DNA from: JBAYZQ01 sp041672385
GTDB taxonomy: Bacteria; Spirochaetota; Spirochaetia; Sphaerochaetales; Sphaerochaetaceae
Length of the DNA: 20,736 bases
Direction of reading: 5' to 3'
NCBI GenBank assembly: GCA_041672385.1
Contig: JBAYZQ010000022.1
Location: 1-20,736 of the forward strand
This document shows, piece by piece, positions 7,302-14,459 of the stretch. The notes under the pieces were generated by a model. It saw only the letters and a program-made list of their open reading frames with translations, made no database searches and was not told where the DNA came from. Each line of letters starts with the position of its first letter. The stretch's first letter is position 1. A program made the translations under genes and the position numbers.

Positions 7302-9353
7302 ATGAAAAAGAAAAAAATTAATTTTATGTGTACAGCTTTCAGAGATGGATTCCAATCTGTTTATGGAGCACGTGTTTTTACAAAAGATTTTATGCCAGCT
7401 GTTGAAGCTGCAAAAGAAGCGGGAATAACCCATTTTGAAGCAGGTGGTGGAGCCCGTTTTCAGTCTTTATATTTTTATACAAATGAAGACGCTTTTGATA
7501 TGATGGATGAATTTAGAAGAGTAGCAGGACCAGATGCTGATTTACAGACTCTTTCAAGAGGTGTAAATGTGGTTGGTCTTGATTCTCAATCAAGAGATAT
7601 TATTAAACTTCATGCTAACATGTTCAAAAAACATGGTATTTCAACTATTAGAAACTTTGATGCATTGAACGATGTAAACAATTTGATTGATAGTGGAATG
7701 GCTATTCATGATGCAGGTCTCCGCCATGAAGTAACAGTAACAATGATGGCACTTCCACCTAATGCTAAGGGTGCTCATAATCCTGAATTCTATGAAAAAG
7801 TTTTAAAAGATATTTTGGATGCCGACATTCCTTTTGATAGTGTTTGTTTTAAAGATGCAAGTGGAACTTCTACACCTCATACCGTTTATGAAACAATTAA
7901 GAGAGCTAGAAAACTTCTTGGACCAGATATGAATATTACTTTTCACTCTCATGAAACAGCAGGTGTATCAATTCAGCAGTACGTAAGTGCTCTTGAAGCT
8001 GGAGCTACACAACTTGACTTATCAATGAGTCCTGTATCTGGAGGAACTTGTCAGCCTGATATTATTACAATGTGGCATGCTTTAAGAGGAACTGATTATG
8101 ATCTTGGAGTTGATATCAAAAAAATTCAGCAAGCTGAAAGTGTATTTGAAGATTGTATGAAGGATTATTTCACCCCACCAGAGGCAACTAAAGTTAATCC
8201 AAATATTCCTTTCTTCCCACTTCCAGGCGGAGCTCTTACTGCCAATACTCAAATGCTTAGAGATAACCATTTAATGGATAAATTTCCTTTGATAGTTGAA
8301 GCAATGGGTGAAACAGTTGAAAAAGGTGGATTCGGTACCAGTGTTACTCCTGTAAGCCAATTCTATTTCCAGCAAGCTTTCAATAATGTAATGTTTGGAC
8401 CTTGGAAAAAAATTGCTGAAGGTTATGGTAAAATGGTGCTTGGTTATTTTGGTAAAACACCAGTTGCTCCAGATCCAGAAGTAGTTAAAATTGCTAGTGA
8501 ACAGCTAAAACTTGAACCTACAACAGAAAAAGTAGTTGATATCAACGATAGAGATCCTAACAAAGGAAGAAAAGTTGCTATTGAAAATCTTAAGAAAGAA
8601 AATCTTCCAACCACCGAAGAAAATATATTTATTGCAGCTAGTTGTAAAGAAAAAGGTATTTTATATCTTACAGGTAAAGCAAAAGTTAATGGTGTAAGAA
8701 AGAATGTAGCCTCTCCTGCTGCAACCCAAACAGCTGTATCAAAAACTGGTGAGTACACAGTAAAGGTCAATGGAAAGTCTTATGGTGTTAAACTTGAGGG
8801 CGACAAGGCTATTGTTAATGGCACAAGTTATCCTCTCGATGTAAAAGCTGGAATTTCTAAATCAAGTTCTAATGTAGCATCCACTGGTAAAGATGAAGAA
8901 GTAAAAGCTCCAATGCCAGGTTTAATTTTAAGAACTGAAATTAAAGTTGGAGATAAAGTTGAAGAAAACCAACTTCTACTAGTTATGGAAGCCATGAAAA
9001 TGGAAAATGAAGTATTTGCTACCTGTAGTGGAACAGTCAAAGAAATCAAAGTCAAAAATGGAGATCAGCTTAATGCTGGTGATGTTCTTGTTGTGATTTC
9101 TACTGAAGGTCCTGCTGAAGAAGCAACTTCAACTAAAGAAGCTACTTCAGTAAAAGCTCCAATGCCAGGTTTAATTTTAAGAACTGAAGTTAAAGAAGGT
9201 GAACTTGTTAAAGAGAATCAACTTTTATTAGTTATGGAAGCTATGAAAATGGAAAATGAAATATTCGCTCCTTGTAATGGAAAAGTTATCAAGGTATGTG
9301 TATCTCAGGGTCAACAAATGAACTCTGGCGATGAACTTGTAATTTTAGGTTAA
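7302..9353 (+). CDS. oadA: Oxaloacetate decarboxylase-type alpha subunit with two tandem biotinyl domains
   Basis: 683 aa, cytoplasmic. Residues about 5-270 form the carboxyltransferase TIM barrel: FRDGFQS with D15, CFKDASGT with the probable carboxybiotin-contacting K184, and metal-binding HSHETAG with H215 and H217. The conserved PYC/OADA domain follows (about 290-475). The C-terminus carries not one but two biotinyl domains, 534-600 and 617-683, each with MEAMKMEN; the biotinylated lysines are K566 and K649. The domains are identical at about 45 of 67 residues and are separated by a short Thr/Glu/Ala-rich linker. The enzyme moves CO2 from a 2-oxo- or acyl-CoA-type substrate to biotin, and the beta subunit then decarboxylates it and exports Na+. 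The barrel resembles oxaloacetate decarboxylase most, but closely related decarboxylases cannot be excluded. GGAGG precedes the ATG. Confidence 0.93.
   Translation: MKKKKINFMCTAFRDGFQSVYGARVFTKDFMPAVEAAKEAGITHFEAGGGARFQSLYFYTNEDAFDMMDEFRRVAGPDADLQTLSRGVNVVGLDSQSRDIIKLHANMFKKHGISTIRNFDALNDVNNLIDSGMAIHDAGLRHEVTVTMMALPPNAKGAHNPEFYEKVLKDILDADIPFDSVCFKDASGTSTPHTVYETIKRARKLLGPDMNITFHSHETAGVSIQQYVSALEAGATQLDLSMSPVSGGTCQPDIITMWHALRGTDYDLGVDIKKIQQAESVFEDCMKDYFTPPEATKVNPNIPFFPLPGGALTANTQMLRDNHLMDKFPLIVEAMGETVEKGGFGTSVTPVSQFYFQQAFNNVMFGPWKKIAEGYGKMVLGYFGKTPVAPDPEVVKIASEQLKLEPTTEKVVDINDRDPNKGRKVAIENLKKENLPTTEENIFIAASCKEKGILYLTGKAKVNGVRKNVASPAATQTAVSKTGEYTVKVNGKSYGVKLEGDKAIVNGTSYPLDVKAGISKSSSNVASTGKDEEVKAPMPGLILRTEIKVGDKVEENQLLLVMEAMKMENEVFATCSGTVKEIKVKNGDQLNAGDVLVVISTEGPAEEATSTKEATSVKAPMPGLILRTEVKEGELVKENQLLLVMEAMKMENEIFAPCNGKVIKVCVSQGQQMNSGDELVILG
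8901..8945 (+). repeat. Direct repeat, copy 1, inside oadA
   Basis: Bases 8901-8939 are identical to 9150-9188 (39 nt), followed by one mismatch and another six matches (TTAAAG). Offset 249 nt = 83 codons. It encodes VKAPMPGLILRTE of the first biotinyl domain. Identity at third codon positions argues for a fairly recent duplication or gene conversion. Confidence 0.9.
9150..9194 (+). repeat. Direct repeat, copy 2, inside oadA
   Basis: Second copy of the repeat at 8901-8945; it encodes VKAPMPGLILRTE of the second biotinyl domain. Confidence 0.9.
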
Positions 9354-9364
9354 GGGAGTTATCA

Positions 9365-10582
9365 ATGGGAAATTCATTATTAAAAATATGGCAGACAACC
9401 GGTATTGTCGGTTTTCTAAGTGAAGATGGTATTGGAAACATTATCATGATTCTAGTAGGTTGTCTTCTAATTTATCTTGCTATTAAAAAAGGTTATGAGC
9501 CTTTATTGCTAATACCAATTGGTTTTGGATGTATTCTTTCTAATATTCCTTTTGCTTATATTGCAGGACTTGATCCGGTAAGTGGCGATGCAGGTTTTAT
9601 TAAATTATTATACGATGTAGGTATTGAAACTGGCTTATTCCCAATTTTGATATTTATGGGAGTTGGGGCAATGACAGACTTTGGTCCTCTTATTGCAAAT
9701 CCTAAGACCCTTTTACTAGGTGCAGCTGCTCAGTTTGGTATCTTTGTTGCTTTAATTGGTGCTTTACTTATAAGCTTCATTCCAGGAATCAACTTTGATC
9801 TTCATGCTGCAGCTTCAATTGGAATTATAGGAGGTGCTGATGGACCTACAGCAATTTATGTAACGAGCCGTTTAGCCCCTGACCTTCTAGGTTCTATTGC
9901 CGTGGCCGCTTATTCTTATATGGCACTAGTTCCTATTATTCAACCACCTATTATGAAAGCTTTGACTACAAAAGAAGAAAGACTTATTAGAATGAATCAG
10001 CTTAGACCTGTTTCAAAAACAGAGAAAATTCTTTTTCCTTTAACAGTTTTAATTCTATGTGCAATACTCCTTCCTTCAGCTTGTCCTTTAATCGGAGCCT
10101 TGATGTTTGGAAACCTTACAAAAGAAAGTGGCGTTGCCAACCGTCTTAGTGATACAATGCAAAATTCATTGATGAATATCGTAACAATCTTCCTAGGATT
10201 GTCTGTTGGTTCTAAAATGGAAGCTGCCAAATTCTTGAACCTTAATACTTTAGGTATTCTTCTTTTGGGAATGATTGCCTTTGGTATTGGTACTGGAAGT
10301 GGTGTTCTTATTGCAAAACTTATGAATAAATTTTCTAAAGAACCTATCAATCCACTTATTGGAGCAGCAGGTGTTTCTGCAGTTCCAATGGCAGCACGTG
10401 TTGCTTCTAAGGTTGGTCAAGAAGAAGATCCTCAGAACTTCCTTCTTATGCATGCTATGGGACCTAACGTAGCTGGTGTTATCGGAAGTGCTGTTGCAGC
10501 TGGTGTTCTTTTAGCAGTTGTTCCTACAATGGAACCTCTTATAAATGGACTTAGACCTGCTCTTTCAATTCTTGGTTTATAA
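9365..10582 (+). CDS. oadB: Sodium-pump decarboxylase beta subunit (membrane Na+ channel/decarboxylase)
   Basis: 405 aa, within the family's usual range (about 370-435). It is very hydrophobic, with roughly 9-11 membrane segments. The hallmark GIIGGADGPTAIYVTSRLAP (about 153-172) is present, with the essential aspartate at D159 (equivalent to the Na+-binding Asp of characterised beta subunits). The C-terminal signature region AAGVSAVPMAARVASKVGQ and MGPNVAGVIGS also fits. In the complex, carboxybiotin from the alpha subunit is decarboxylated here and two Na+ are pumped out, conserving energy during fermentation. GGGAG lies 6 nt before the ATG; the gene starts 11 nt after oadA and ends in a strong terminator, closing the oadGAB operon. 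Confidence 0.95.
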   Translation: MGNSLLKIWQTTGIVGFLSEDGIGNIIMILVGCLLIYLAIKKGYEPLLLIPIGFGCILSNIPFAYIAGLDPVSGDAGFIKLLYDVGIETGLFPILIFMGVGAMTDFGPLIANPKTLLLGAAAQFGIFVALIGALLISFIPGINFDLHAAASIGIIGGADGPTAIYVTSRLAPDLLGSIAVAAYSYMALVPIIQPPIMKALTTKEERLIRMNQLRPVSKTEKILFPLTVLILCAILLPSACPLIGALMFGNLTKESGVANRLSDTMQNSLMNIVTIFLGLSVGSKMEAAKFLNLNTLGILLLGMIAFGIGTGSGVLIAKLMNKFSKEPINPLIGAAGVSAVPMAARVASKVGQEEDPQNFLLMHAMGPNVAGVIGSAVAAGVLLAVVPTMEPLINGLRPALSILGL

Positions 10583-10593
10583 TTAATATAAAC

Positions 10594-10634
10594 AAAAAAG
10601 CGGTGATGTATTTAATATATTGCCGCTTTTTTTT
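10594..10634 (+). terminator. Rho-independent terminator after oadB
   Basis: AAAAAAGCGG (10594-10603) pairs with CCGCTTTTTT across an AT-rich loop, and the T-run continues to 10634. It starts 12 nt past the oadB stop. Confidence 0.8.
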
Positions 10635-10635
10635 A

Positions 10636-10664
10636 TTGAATTAAAACATTTTTAATTATATTAT
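10636..10664 (+). promoter_or_regulatory. Predicted promoter of the rhomboid gene, leaderless geometry
   Basis: TTGAAT (10636-10641), a 17-nt spacer, TATTAT (10659-10664), then 6 nt to the ATG. The expected transcription start coincides with the start codon, and no Shine-Dalgarno is present. Confidence 0.5.
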
Positions 10665-10670
10665 TTCTTT

Positions 10671-11366
10671 ATGAAAAGAAAAATAGTCAATAATAGTCCT
10701 GTCATCATTTCAATCGCTGCTATTAGTTGCATTGCCTTAGTTCTTGGAAAAGTAACCAATGATGTAACAACAATACTTATATTTTCTACTTATCGTTCTT
10801 CCTTGATGGACCCTCTTACTTATGTAAGAATGATTTGTCATATTTTTGGACATGCTGATCTTAATCATTTATCTGGAAATATGATGCTAATTCTATTACT
10901 TGGACCTCTTCTAGAGGAAAAATATGGCTCTAAACTTATTATCTACATTACTATACTAACCGCTATCATATGTAGTATAGCAAATTACATCTTCTTTCCA
11001 GAAACCTTGCTTATGGGTGCCAGTGGAGTGGCCTTTGCTTTTATAGTTCTTTCTTCTATTACTAGCAATAAAGAAGGAAACTCTATTCCTTTGACCTTTA
11101 TAATAGTTGTAATCTTATTTATTGGAAAAGAAATAATTGACGGCCTTTTTACTGCGGATAACATAAGCCATTTATCTCATATAATTGGAGGTTTTCTAGG
11201 AGGAATGATTGGAAATGGAATTAATAGACCTTACTCTAAAATCAGTAAAAATTTCCATAAATTCGATAAAACTGTGGATTCTTTAACAAGTCAGAAAAAA
11301 TCAAAAATTGAAAATGGAGATGATTTTACAGAAAGGTTCTTTGAAGAAACAAAGAATAAAAAATAG
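10671..11366 (+). CDS. Rhomboid-family intramembrane serine protease
   Basis: 231 aa integral membrane protein. It cleaves substrates within the membrane using a Ser-His dyad. GASG places the nucleophile at S118; the His partner is H170 in HIIGGFLGG (H167 nearby is an alternative). HADLNHLSGN supplies the oxyanion-side H66 and N70 seen in rhomboids, and LGPLLEEKYGS matches the conserved stretch after it. About six membrane helices can be drawn between residues 11 and 185; a charged soluble tail (about 185-231, rich in Lys/Glu) follows. Substrate unknown. There is no ribosome binding site before the ATG; the promoter position suggests a leaderless mRNA. It ends 4 nt from the convergent bioY gene. 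Confidence 0.88.
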   Translation: MKRKIVNNSPVIISIAAISCIALVLGKVTNDVTTILIFSTYRSSLMDPLTYVRMICHIFGHADLNHLSGNMMLILLLGPLLEEKYGSKLIIYITILTAIICSIANYIFFPETLLMGASGVAFAFIVLSSITSNKEGNSIPLTFIIVVILFIGKEIIDGLFTADNISHLSHIIGGFLGGMIGNGINRPYSKISKNFHKFDKTVDSLTSQKKSKIENGDDFTERFFEETKNKK

Positions 11367-11370
11367 TAAA

Positions 11371-11922
11371 TTATCTATTTAACCTTTCTTGAATTCTTGG
11401 TCTAAAGCTTTTAGCTAGAATAACAGCAGTAACAATTTTAACTGCATCTCCAATTAAAAATGGATAGCAACACAACACTAAACTTTCAGCAATAGTCTTT
11501 TTTAAACTATAAGAAAAATACCAGGTTCCCAAAGCATAGATAATTAAGGTGGCAACCACCAAGGCAATTATGTTAACAAGAGTTGAGCTTTCTTTTTTAC
11601 TGAAAGCTATCAAGCCGCCAAAAAAAGCAGCAGGTAACATTCCAATCAAAAAACCACCAGTGGGACCCGCAAAGGCTGCAAATCCCCCACCTGAGGTAAA
11701 TACAGGAAGTCCAACTAAACCAAGAAATAAATAGACAAGAACCGAAAGTAAAGCTGTAACTGGTCCCAAAGCAAGAGCTGCAAGATAAACAAAAAAAGTT
11801 TGCAAAGTTACTGGAATTGGTGGTAAAGGAATTCTTAAAAAAGTTCCAGCAATTATCAATGCCGAAAAGAGAGAAATCAAAACCAATCGTTCCATACTTA
11901 AAAACTTTTTCTTTTCTTCCAT
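11371..11922 (-). CDS. bioY: BioY-family biotin transporter substrate-binding (S) component
   Basis: 183 aa, about six membrane helices, the normal size for BioY. Marks of the family: RIPLPPIPVTLQTF (about 30-43), GLPVFTSGGGFAAFAGPTGG (about 71-90) and the late FLIGDAVKI (D159, K162 in the D-x-x-K element). In ECF transporters BioY binds biotin and works with an ATPase and a transmembrane partner. The divergent genes at 12022 and 12750 encode exactly these, so the three probably make a BioMNY importer. Start supported by AGAGGT 6 nt upstream. I looked for a BirA-type operator in the 99-bp gap to the ATPase gene and saw none. Context (biotin-dependent decarboxylase about 1 kb away) supports biotin as substrate. 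Confidence 0.92.
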   Translation of the reverse strand: MEEKKKFLSMERLVLISLFSALIIAGTFLRIPLPPIPVTLQTFFVYLAALALGPVTALLSVLVYLFLGLVGLPVFTSGGGFAAFAGPTGGFLIGMLPAAFFGGLIAFSKKESSTLVNIIALVVATLIIYALGTWYFSYSLKKTIAESLVLCCYPFLIGDAVKIVTAVILAKSFRPRIQERLNR

Positions 11923-11986
11923 ATTATTACCTCTTTACTGAACAGACTTTAATACAAAATTAAAATTTGAGCAATAAGGTTTTCTA

Positions 11987-12015
11987 TTGAAAATTTAGGT
12001 TCATTCTGCTAAAGT
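11987..12015 (+). promoter_or_regulatory. Predicted promoter of the ECF ATPase gene, leaderless geometry
   Basis: TTGAAA (11987-11992), a 17-nt spacer, TAAAGT (12010-12015), then 6 nt to the ATG, the same spacing as the rhomboid promoter. No Shine-Dalgarno is present. Confidence 0.45.
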
Positions 12016-12021
12016 CAGTCA

Positions 12022-12747
12022 ATGCTTGAAATAAAAAATCTATTTTATAAAGATATCCTTAAGGATATTAATATCACAATTGAAGATGGGAGCTTTACTT
12101 TACTCGCAGGCAAAAATGGAAGTGGAAAAAGTTGTCTTTTAAGATGTATCCAAGGTCTATATAAATATAAAGGTGAAGTAATCTATCATAATAAAGATAC
12201 AGTAGTCTCAGCAAAGGAAAAAAATTGGGATATAACAGGCTTGGTATTTCAAGATGCACAAATGCAAATTGTTGGACAAACCGTAGCCAAAGATTTAGCT
12301 TTTGGATTGGAAATGAAGCATTATGATAAAGAATTAATAAAAGCGAAAGTTCAAGAAAGTTTAAAATCCTTTTCAATAGAAAATCTCAAAGACAGAGCTC
12401 CTTCTAGCTTAAGTGGAGGAGAAAAACGCAAAGTTGCCATTGCTGATATTATGATAATGAAACCGAAAGTTCTTCTTTTAGACGAACCTTTTGCAAATTT
12501 AGATTATGATGGAGTAAAGAATATTTTAAAATTGATTGTATCACTAAATAAAGAAGGACATACAATTTTTTTAGTCACCCATGAAATCGAAAAAGTTTTA
12601 GCCCTTGCCGATAATTTAATAATACTTGAGGATGGGAAAATACTAAAACAAGGGTTGGTTAAAGACCTTTATGATAAAGTCCCTTGGGAAAAAGTTGGAC
12701 TAAGAGTAAAAGGCCCACTAGAAACTCAAAGTTGGTTGGAAGAATAA
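12022..12747 (+). CDS. bioM: ECF transporter ATP-binding protein (BioM/EcfA-like)
   Basis: 241 aa ABC ATPase. Walker A GKNGSGKS (30-37), Q-loop Q77 in LVFQDAQMQIVG (the FQ-x-P/A-x-x-Q form typical of ECF/CbiO ATPases), signature LSGGEKR (130-136), Walker B VLLLDEP with catalytic E155, and H-loop H187. It powers uptake from the cytoplasmic face together with the transmembrane partner encoded 2 nt downstream. Only one ATPase gene is present, which fits BioMNY-type dedicated transporters, though a general EcfA1/A2 system elsewhere cannot be excluded. The symbol rests on the divergent bioY gene. The start has no Shine-Dalgarno and lies where the promoter predicts transcription to begin. Confidence 0.85.
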   Translation: MLEIKNLFYKDILKDINITIEDGSFTLLAGKNGSGKSCLLRCIQGLYKYKGEVIYHNKDTVVSAKEKNWDITGLVFQDAQMQIVGQTVAKDLAFGLEMKHYDKELIKAKVQESLKSFSIENLKDRAPSSLSGGEKRKVAIADIMIMKPKVLLLDEPFANLDYDGVKNILKLIVSLNKEGHTIFLVTHEIEKVLALADNLIILEDGKILKQGLVKDLYDKVPWEKVGLRVKGPLETQSWLEE

Positions 12748-12749
12748 GT

Positions 12750-13274
12750 ATGACAGAAATTTTTTCATATCGAAATAAAAATACTTTCCTCCATAGACTA
12801 AATCCGATAATTAAGCTCTTACTGATGCTCTCTATAGCCTTTATTCCATGGTATTTTTCACTTCCTGTACTGGTATTATCAGCCATAATAATAAAATTAC
12901 CATTTATAAAATATCTAAAAAATCTTATTTTCTTTTTTATCTTAGCTATTTTGATTTACTTTAGTAATGGTTGGCAATCATCCATGAGGTTTATAACAAT
13001 AATACTAAGTGGTTTGATTTTGACAGATACAACTGAACCTATGGATTTAGCTAAAAGTTTACAACCGGTTTTAGGAAGGACTTTTGCACTTCTTGTTCAA
13101 CTTACTTTGGCGATGTTACCAATAGTTTTTGAAACCTGTGAAACAGTTCGACTAACCAGGAAATCAAGAGGAGAAAGATTTATAAGTCTTTCATATCTTG
13201 AAATGATTCTAAGTGTTCTACTAGACAAAAGCGATGAGATTACTCTAGCTTATAAAACAAGAAATGTGCATTAA
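12750..13274 (+). CDS. bioN: ECF transporter transmembrane component (BioN/EcfT-like), short
   Basis: 174 aa from the ATG at 12750, two bases after the ATPase stop; a start further upstream would overlap the ATPase gene deeply with non-hydrophobic sequence. Family marks: HRLNPIIKLLLML near the start, four or five membrane helices, and the cytoplasmic coupling helix with RLTRKSRG (about 134-141), the first of the two Ala-Arg-Gly-type motifs that dock into the ATPase. The second motif, expected as A-R-G near the end, reads KTRN (169-172) and the protein stops two residues later. The length is at the short end of the family (BioN about 200, EcfT about 260). It is therefore either a minimal BioN or slightly eroded. 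GGAAG within the ATPase 3' end may serve as ribosome binding site; translational coupling is likely. Confidence 0.78.
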   Translation: MTEIFSYRNKNTFLHRLNPIIKLLLMLSIAFIPWYFSLPVLVLSAIIIKLPFIKYLKNLIFFFILAILIYFSNGWQSSMRFITIILSGLILTDTTEPMDLAKSLQPVLGRTFALLVQLTLAMLPIVFETCETVRLTRKSRGERFISLSYLEMILSVLLDKSDEITLAYKTRNVH

Positions 13275-13278
13275 TAAT

Positions 13279-13306
13279 TTGACTAAACCAAAATCTATGG
13301 TATAAA
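13279..13306 (+). promoter_or_regulatory. Predicted promoter of the dCMP deaminase gene
   Basis: TTGACT (13279-13284), a 16-nt spacer, TATAAA (13301-13306). Initiation near 13313 would leave a leader of only about 10 nt, just enough for the GAGAGG ribosome binding site. Confidence 0.5.
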
Positions 13307-13323
13307 AGAATGAGAGGAATTTT

Positions 13324-13803
13324 ATGGAAAAAAGAAAAGACTATATAAGTTGGGATGAATATTTTATGGGAATCGCTGTGCTTTCTTCAAAAAGAAGTAA
13401 AGATCCAAATACTCAGGTTGGAGCATGTATTGTCAACGCTGATAACAAAATTGTTGGTGTTGGTTATAATGGCTTTCCTATTGGATGTTGCGATGAAGAC
13501 CTACCTTGGGGACGGGAGGGAGATTATCTTGAAACTAAATACCCTTTTGTCTGTCATGCTGAACTTAATGCAATTTTAAATAGCATCTCAAAAGATTTAA
13601 AAGGTTGCAAACTCTATGTAGGTTTATTTCCTTGCAATGAATGTGCAAAAGCAATAATCCAAAGTGGAATAAGAGAAGTAGTTTTCCTAGAAGATAAATA
13701 TGCTCAAGAAGATTCTACAAAAGCTTCCAAGAAAATGTTTGATCAGACAGGAGTAAATTATAGAAAGTTTTTGGGAAATAAAAGAATAGAAATCGATATT
13801 TAA
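13324..13803 (+). CDS. dCMP deaminase (cytidine/deoxycytidylate deaminase, zinc-dependent)
   Basis: 159 aa. Converts dCMP to dUMP, the precursor of dTMP. The zinc site is complete: CHAE gives ligand H78 and catalytic E80, and PCNEC gives C104 and C107. The N-terminal SWDEYFMGIAVLSSKRSKDP and the substrate-loop GVGYNGFPIGC are characteristic of dCMP deaminases (ComEB/DCTD type) rather than free cytidine or tRNA adenosine deaminases. Length is normal. The start has GAGAGG 6 nt upstream. It appears to be transcribed from its own promoter, independent of the preceding ECF genes, although no terminator separates them. Confidence 0.92.
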   Translation: MEKRKDYISWDEYFMGIAVLSSKRSKDPNTQVGACIVNADNKIVGVGYNGFPIGCCDEDLPWGREGDYLETKYPFVCHAELNAILNSISKDLKGCKLYVGLFPCNECAKAIIQSGIREVVFLEDKYAQEDSTKASKKMFDQTGVNYRKFLGNKRIEIDI

Positions 13804-13830
13804 ACAAAATTTAACAATATTTGAGAATAT

Positions 13831-13859
13831 TTTAGTAACTATTTTTAAAAAAATATGAT
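13831..13859 (+). promoter_or_regulatory. Possible promoter of the exported barrel-like protein gene
   Basis: TTTAGT (13831-13836), a 17-nt spacer, TATGAT (13854-13859). The -35 matches at only 3 of 6 positions. Confidence 0.33.
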
Positions 13860-13895
13860 AGAATATTGTAAGTTAAGGTATAGGAGAATATTAGA

Positions 13896-14456
13896 ATGAA
13901 AAAAATTATTACTATTTTACTGTTTGTTGCCATTATTCCAACAATGGTTTTTGCAAACTTTATGAATTTAAGCGTTGGTACAAATTATAGCAGTACCGAA
14001 AGTTATAATAGTGAAGACTTAAATTTAAGTAACATTTATATGGGTCCTGAAGTTCGAGCAAATCTATCTTTTATTGAAGTAGGATTAAAATCAAAATATT
14101 TCTCTCAGATTGGAAATTCAAATAAGTTAGCGATTTCTGGAGATGTTAACTTTTTAATTGATTTATCTTTTCTTCAACTTGGTTTAGGAATTTCAACTGA
14201 TTCTTATGACATTTCTTTTAACGATGATGGAAGCACAACAAATCTTTCAGGAAACGATATGGAAGATTGGTTTATGAATTCTAATCTTAATTGGCGTTTA
14301 AGTGCTGGTTTAACTCTTGGCCACTTAAGATTCGTTGGTGATTATATAGTTCCAACTAATTTTCAATTCAATGCTGAAGACACAAGTACCATAATTCCTG
14401 ATAGCTGGGAGAATGGTTATGTTTCAATTTCTTTCCTTTACAGCTTGTTTAGATAA
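13896..14456 (+). CDS. Predicted exported outer-membrane beta-barrel-like protein, unknown function
   Basis: 186 aa. A classical signal peptide (MKKIITILLFVAIIPTMVFA) with predicted cleavage after A20 precedes Asn. The mature part alternates polar and hydrophobic/aromatic residues in short strands (MNLSVGTNYSS, ANLSFIEVGLKSKYFS, INFLIDLSFLQLGLGIS-like stretches, LRFVGDYIVP) with Asn/Ser/Asp-rich turns, and ends YVSISFLYSLFR, with aromatic residues close to the C-terminus as in many barrels. By size it could be a small eight-stranded barrel. No family is recognised. AGGAG lies 10 nt before the ATG. It stands alone between the dCMP deaminase and a convergent exonuclease gene whose stop is only 4 nt away. 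Confidence 0.8.
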   Translation: MKKIITILLFVAIIPTMVFANFMNLSVGTNYSSTESYNSEDLNLSNIYMGPEVRANLSFIEVGLKSKYFSQIGNSNKLAISGDVNFLIDLSFLQLGLGISTDSYDISFNDDGSTTNLSGNDMEDWFMNSNLNWRLSAGLTLGHLRFVGDYIVPTNFQFNAEDTSTIIPDSWENGYVSISFLYSLFR

Positions 14457-14459
14457 TAT

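Noticed and set aside
11923..12021. Possible BirA operator or biotin-linked regulatory site between bioY and the ATPase gene
   Set aside because: No TTGTAAACC-type inverted repeat was found; only promoter-like sequence is visible.
12684..12749. Upstream ATG extending the ECF T component by 22 residues into the ATPase gene
   Set aside because: The extension is polar, unlike EcfT/BioN N-termini, and overlaps the ATPase frame; the ATG at 12750 gives the expected start.
13804..13834. Possible terminator after the dCMP deaminase gene (AATATT-TGAG-AATATT)
   Set aside because: The stem is pure A/T and no T-run of useful length follows; such hairpins occur by chance in this DNA.
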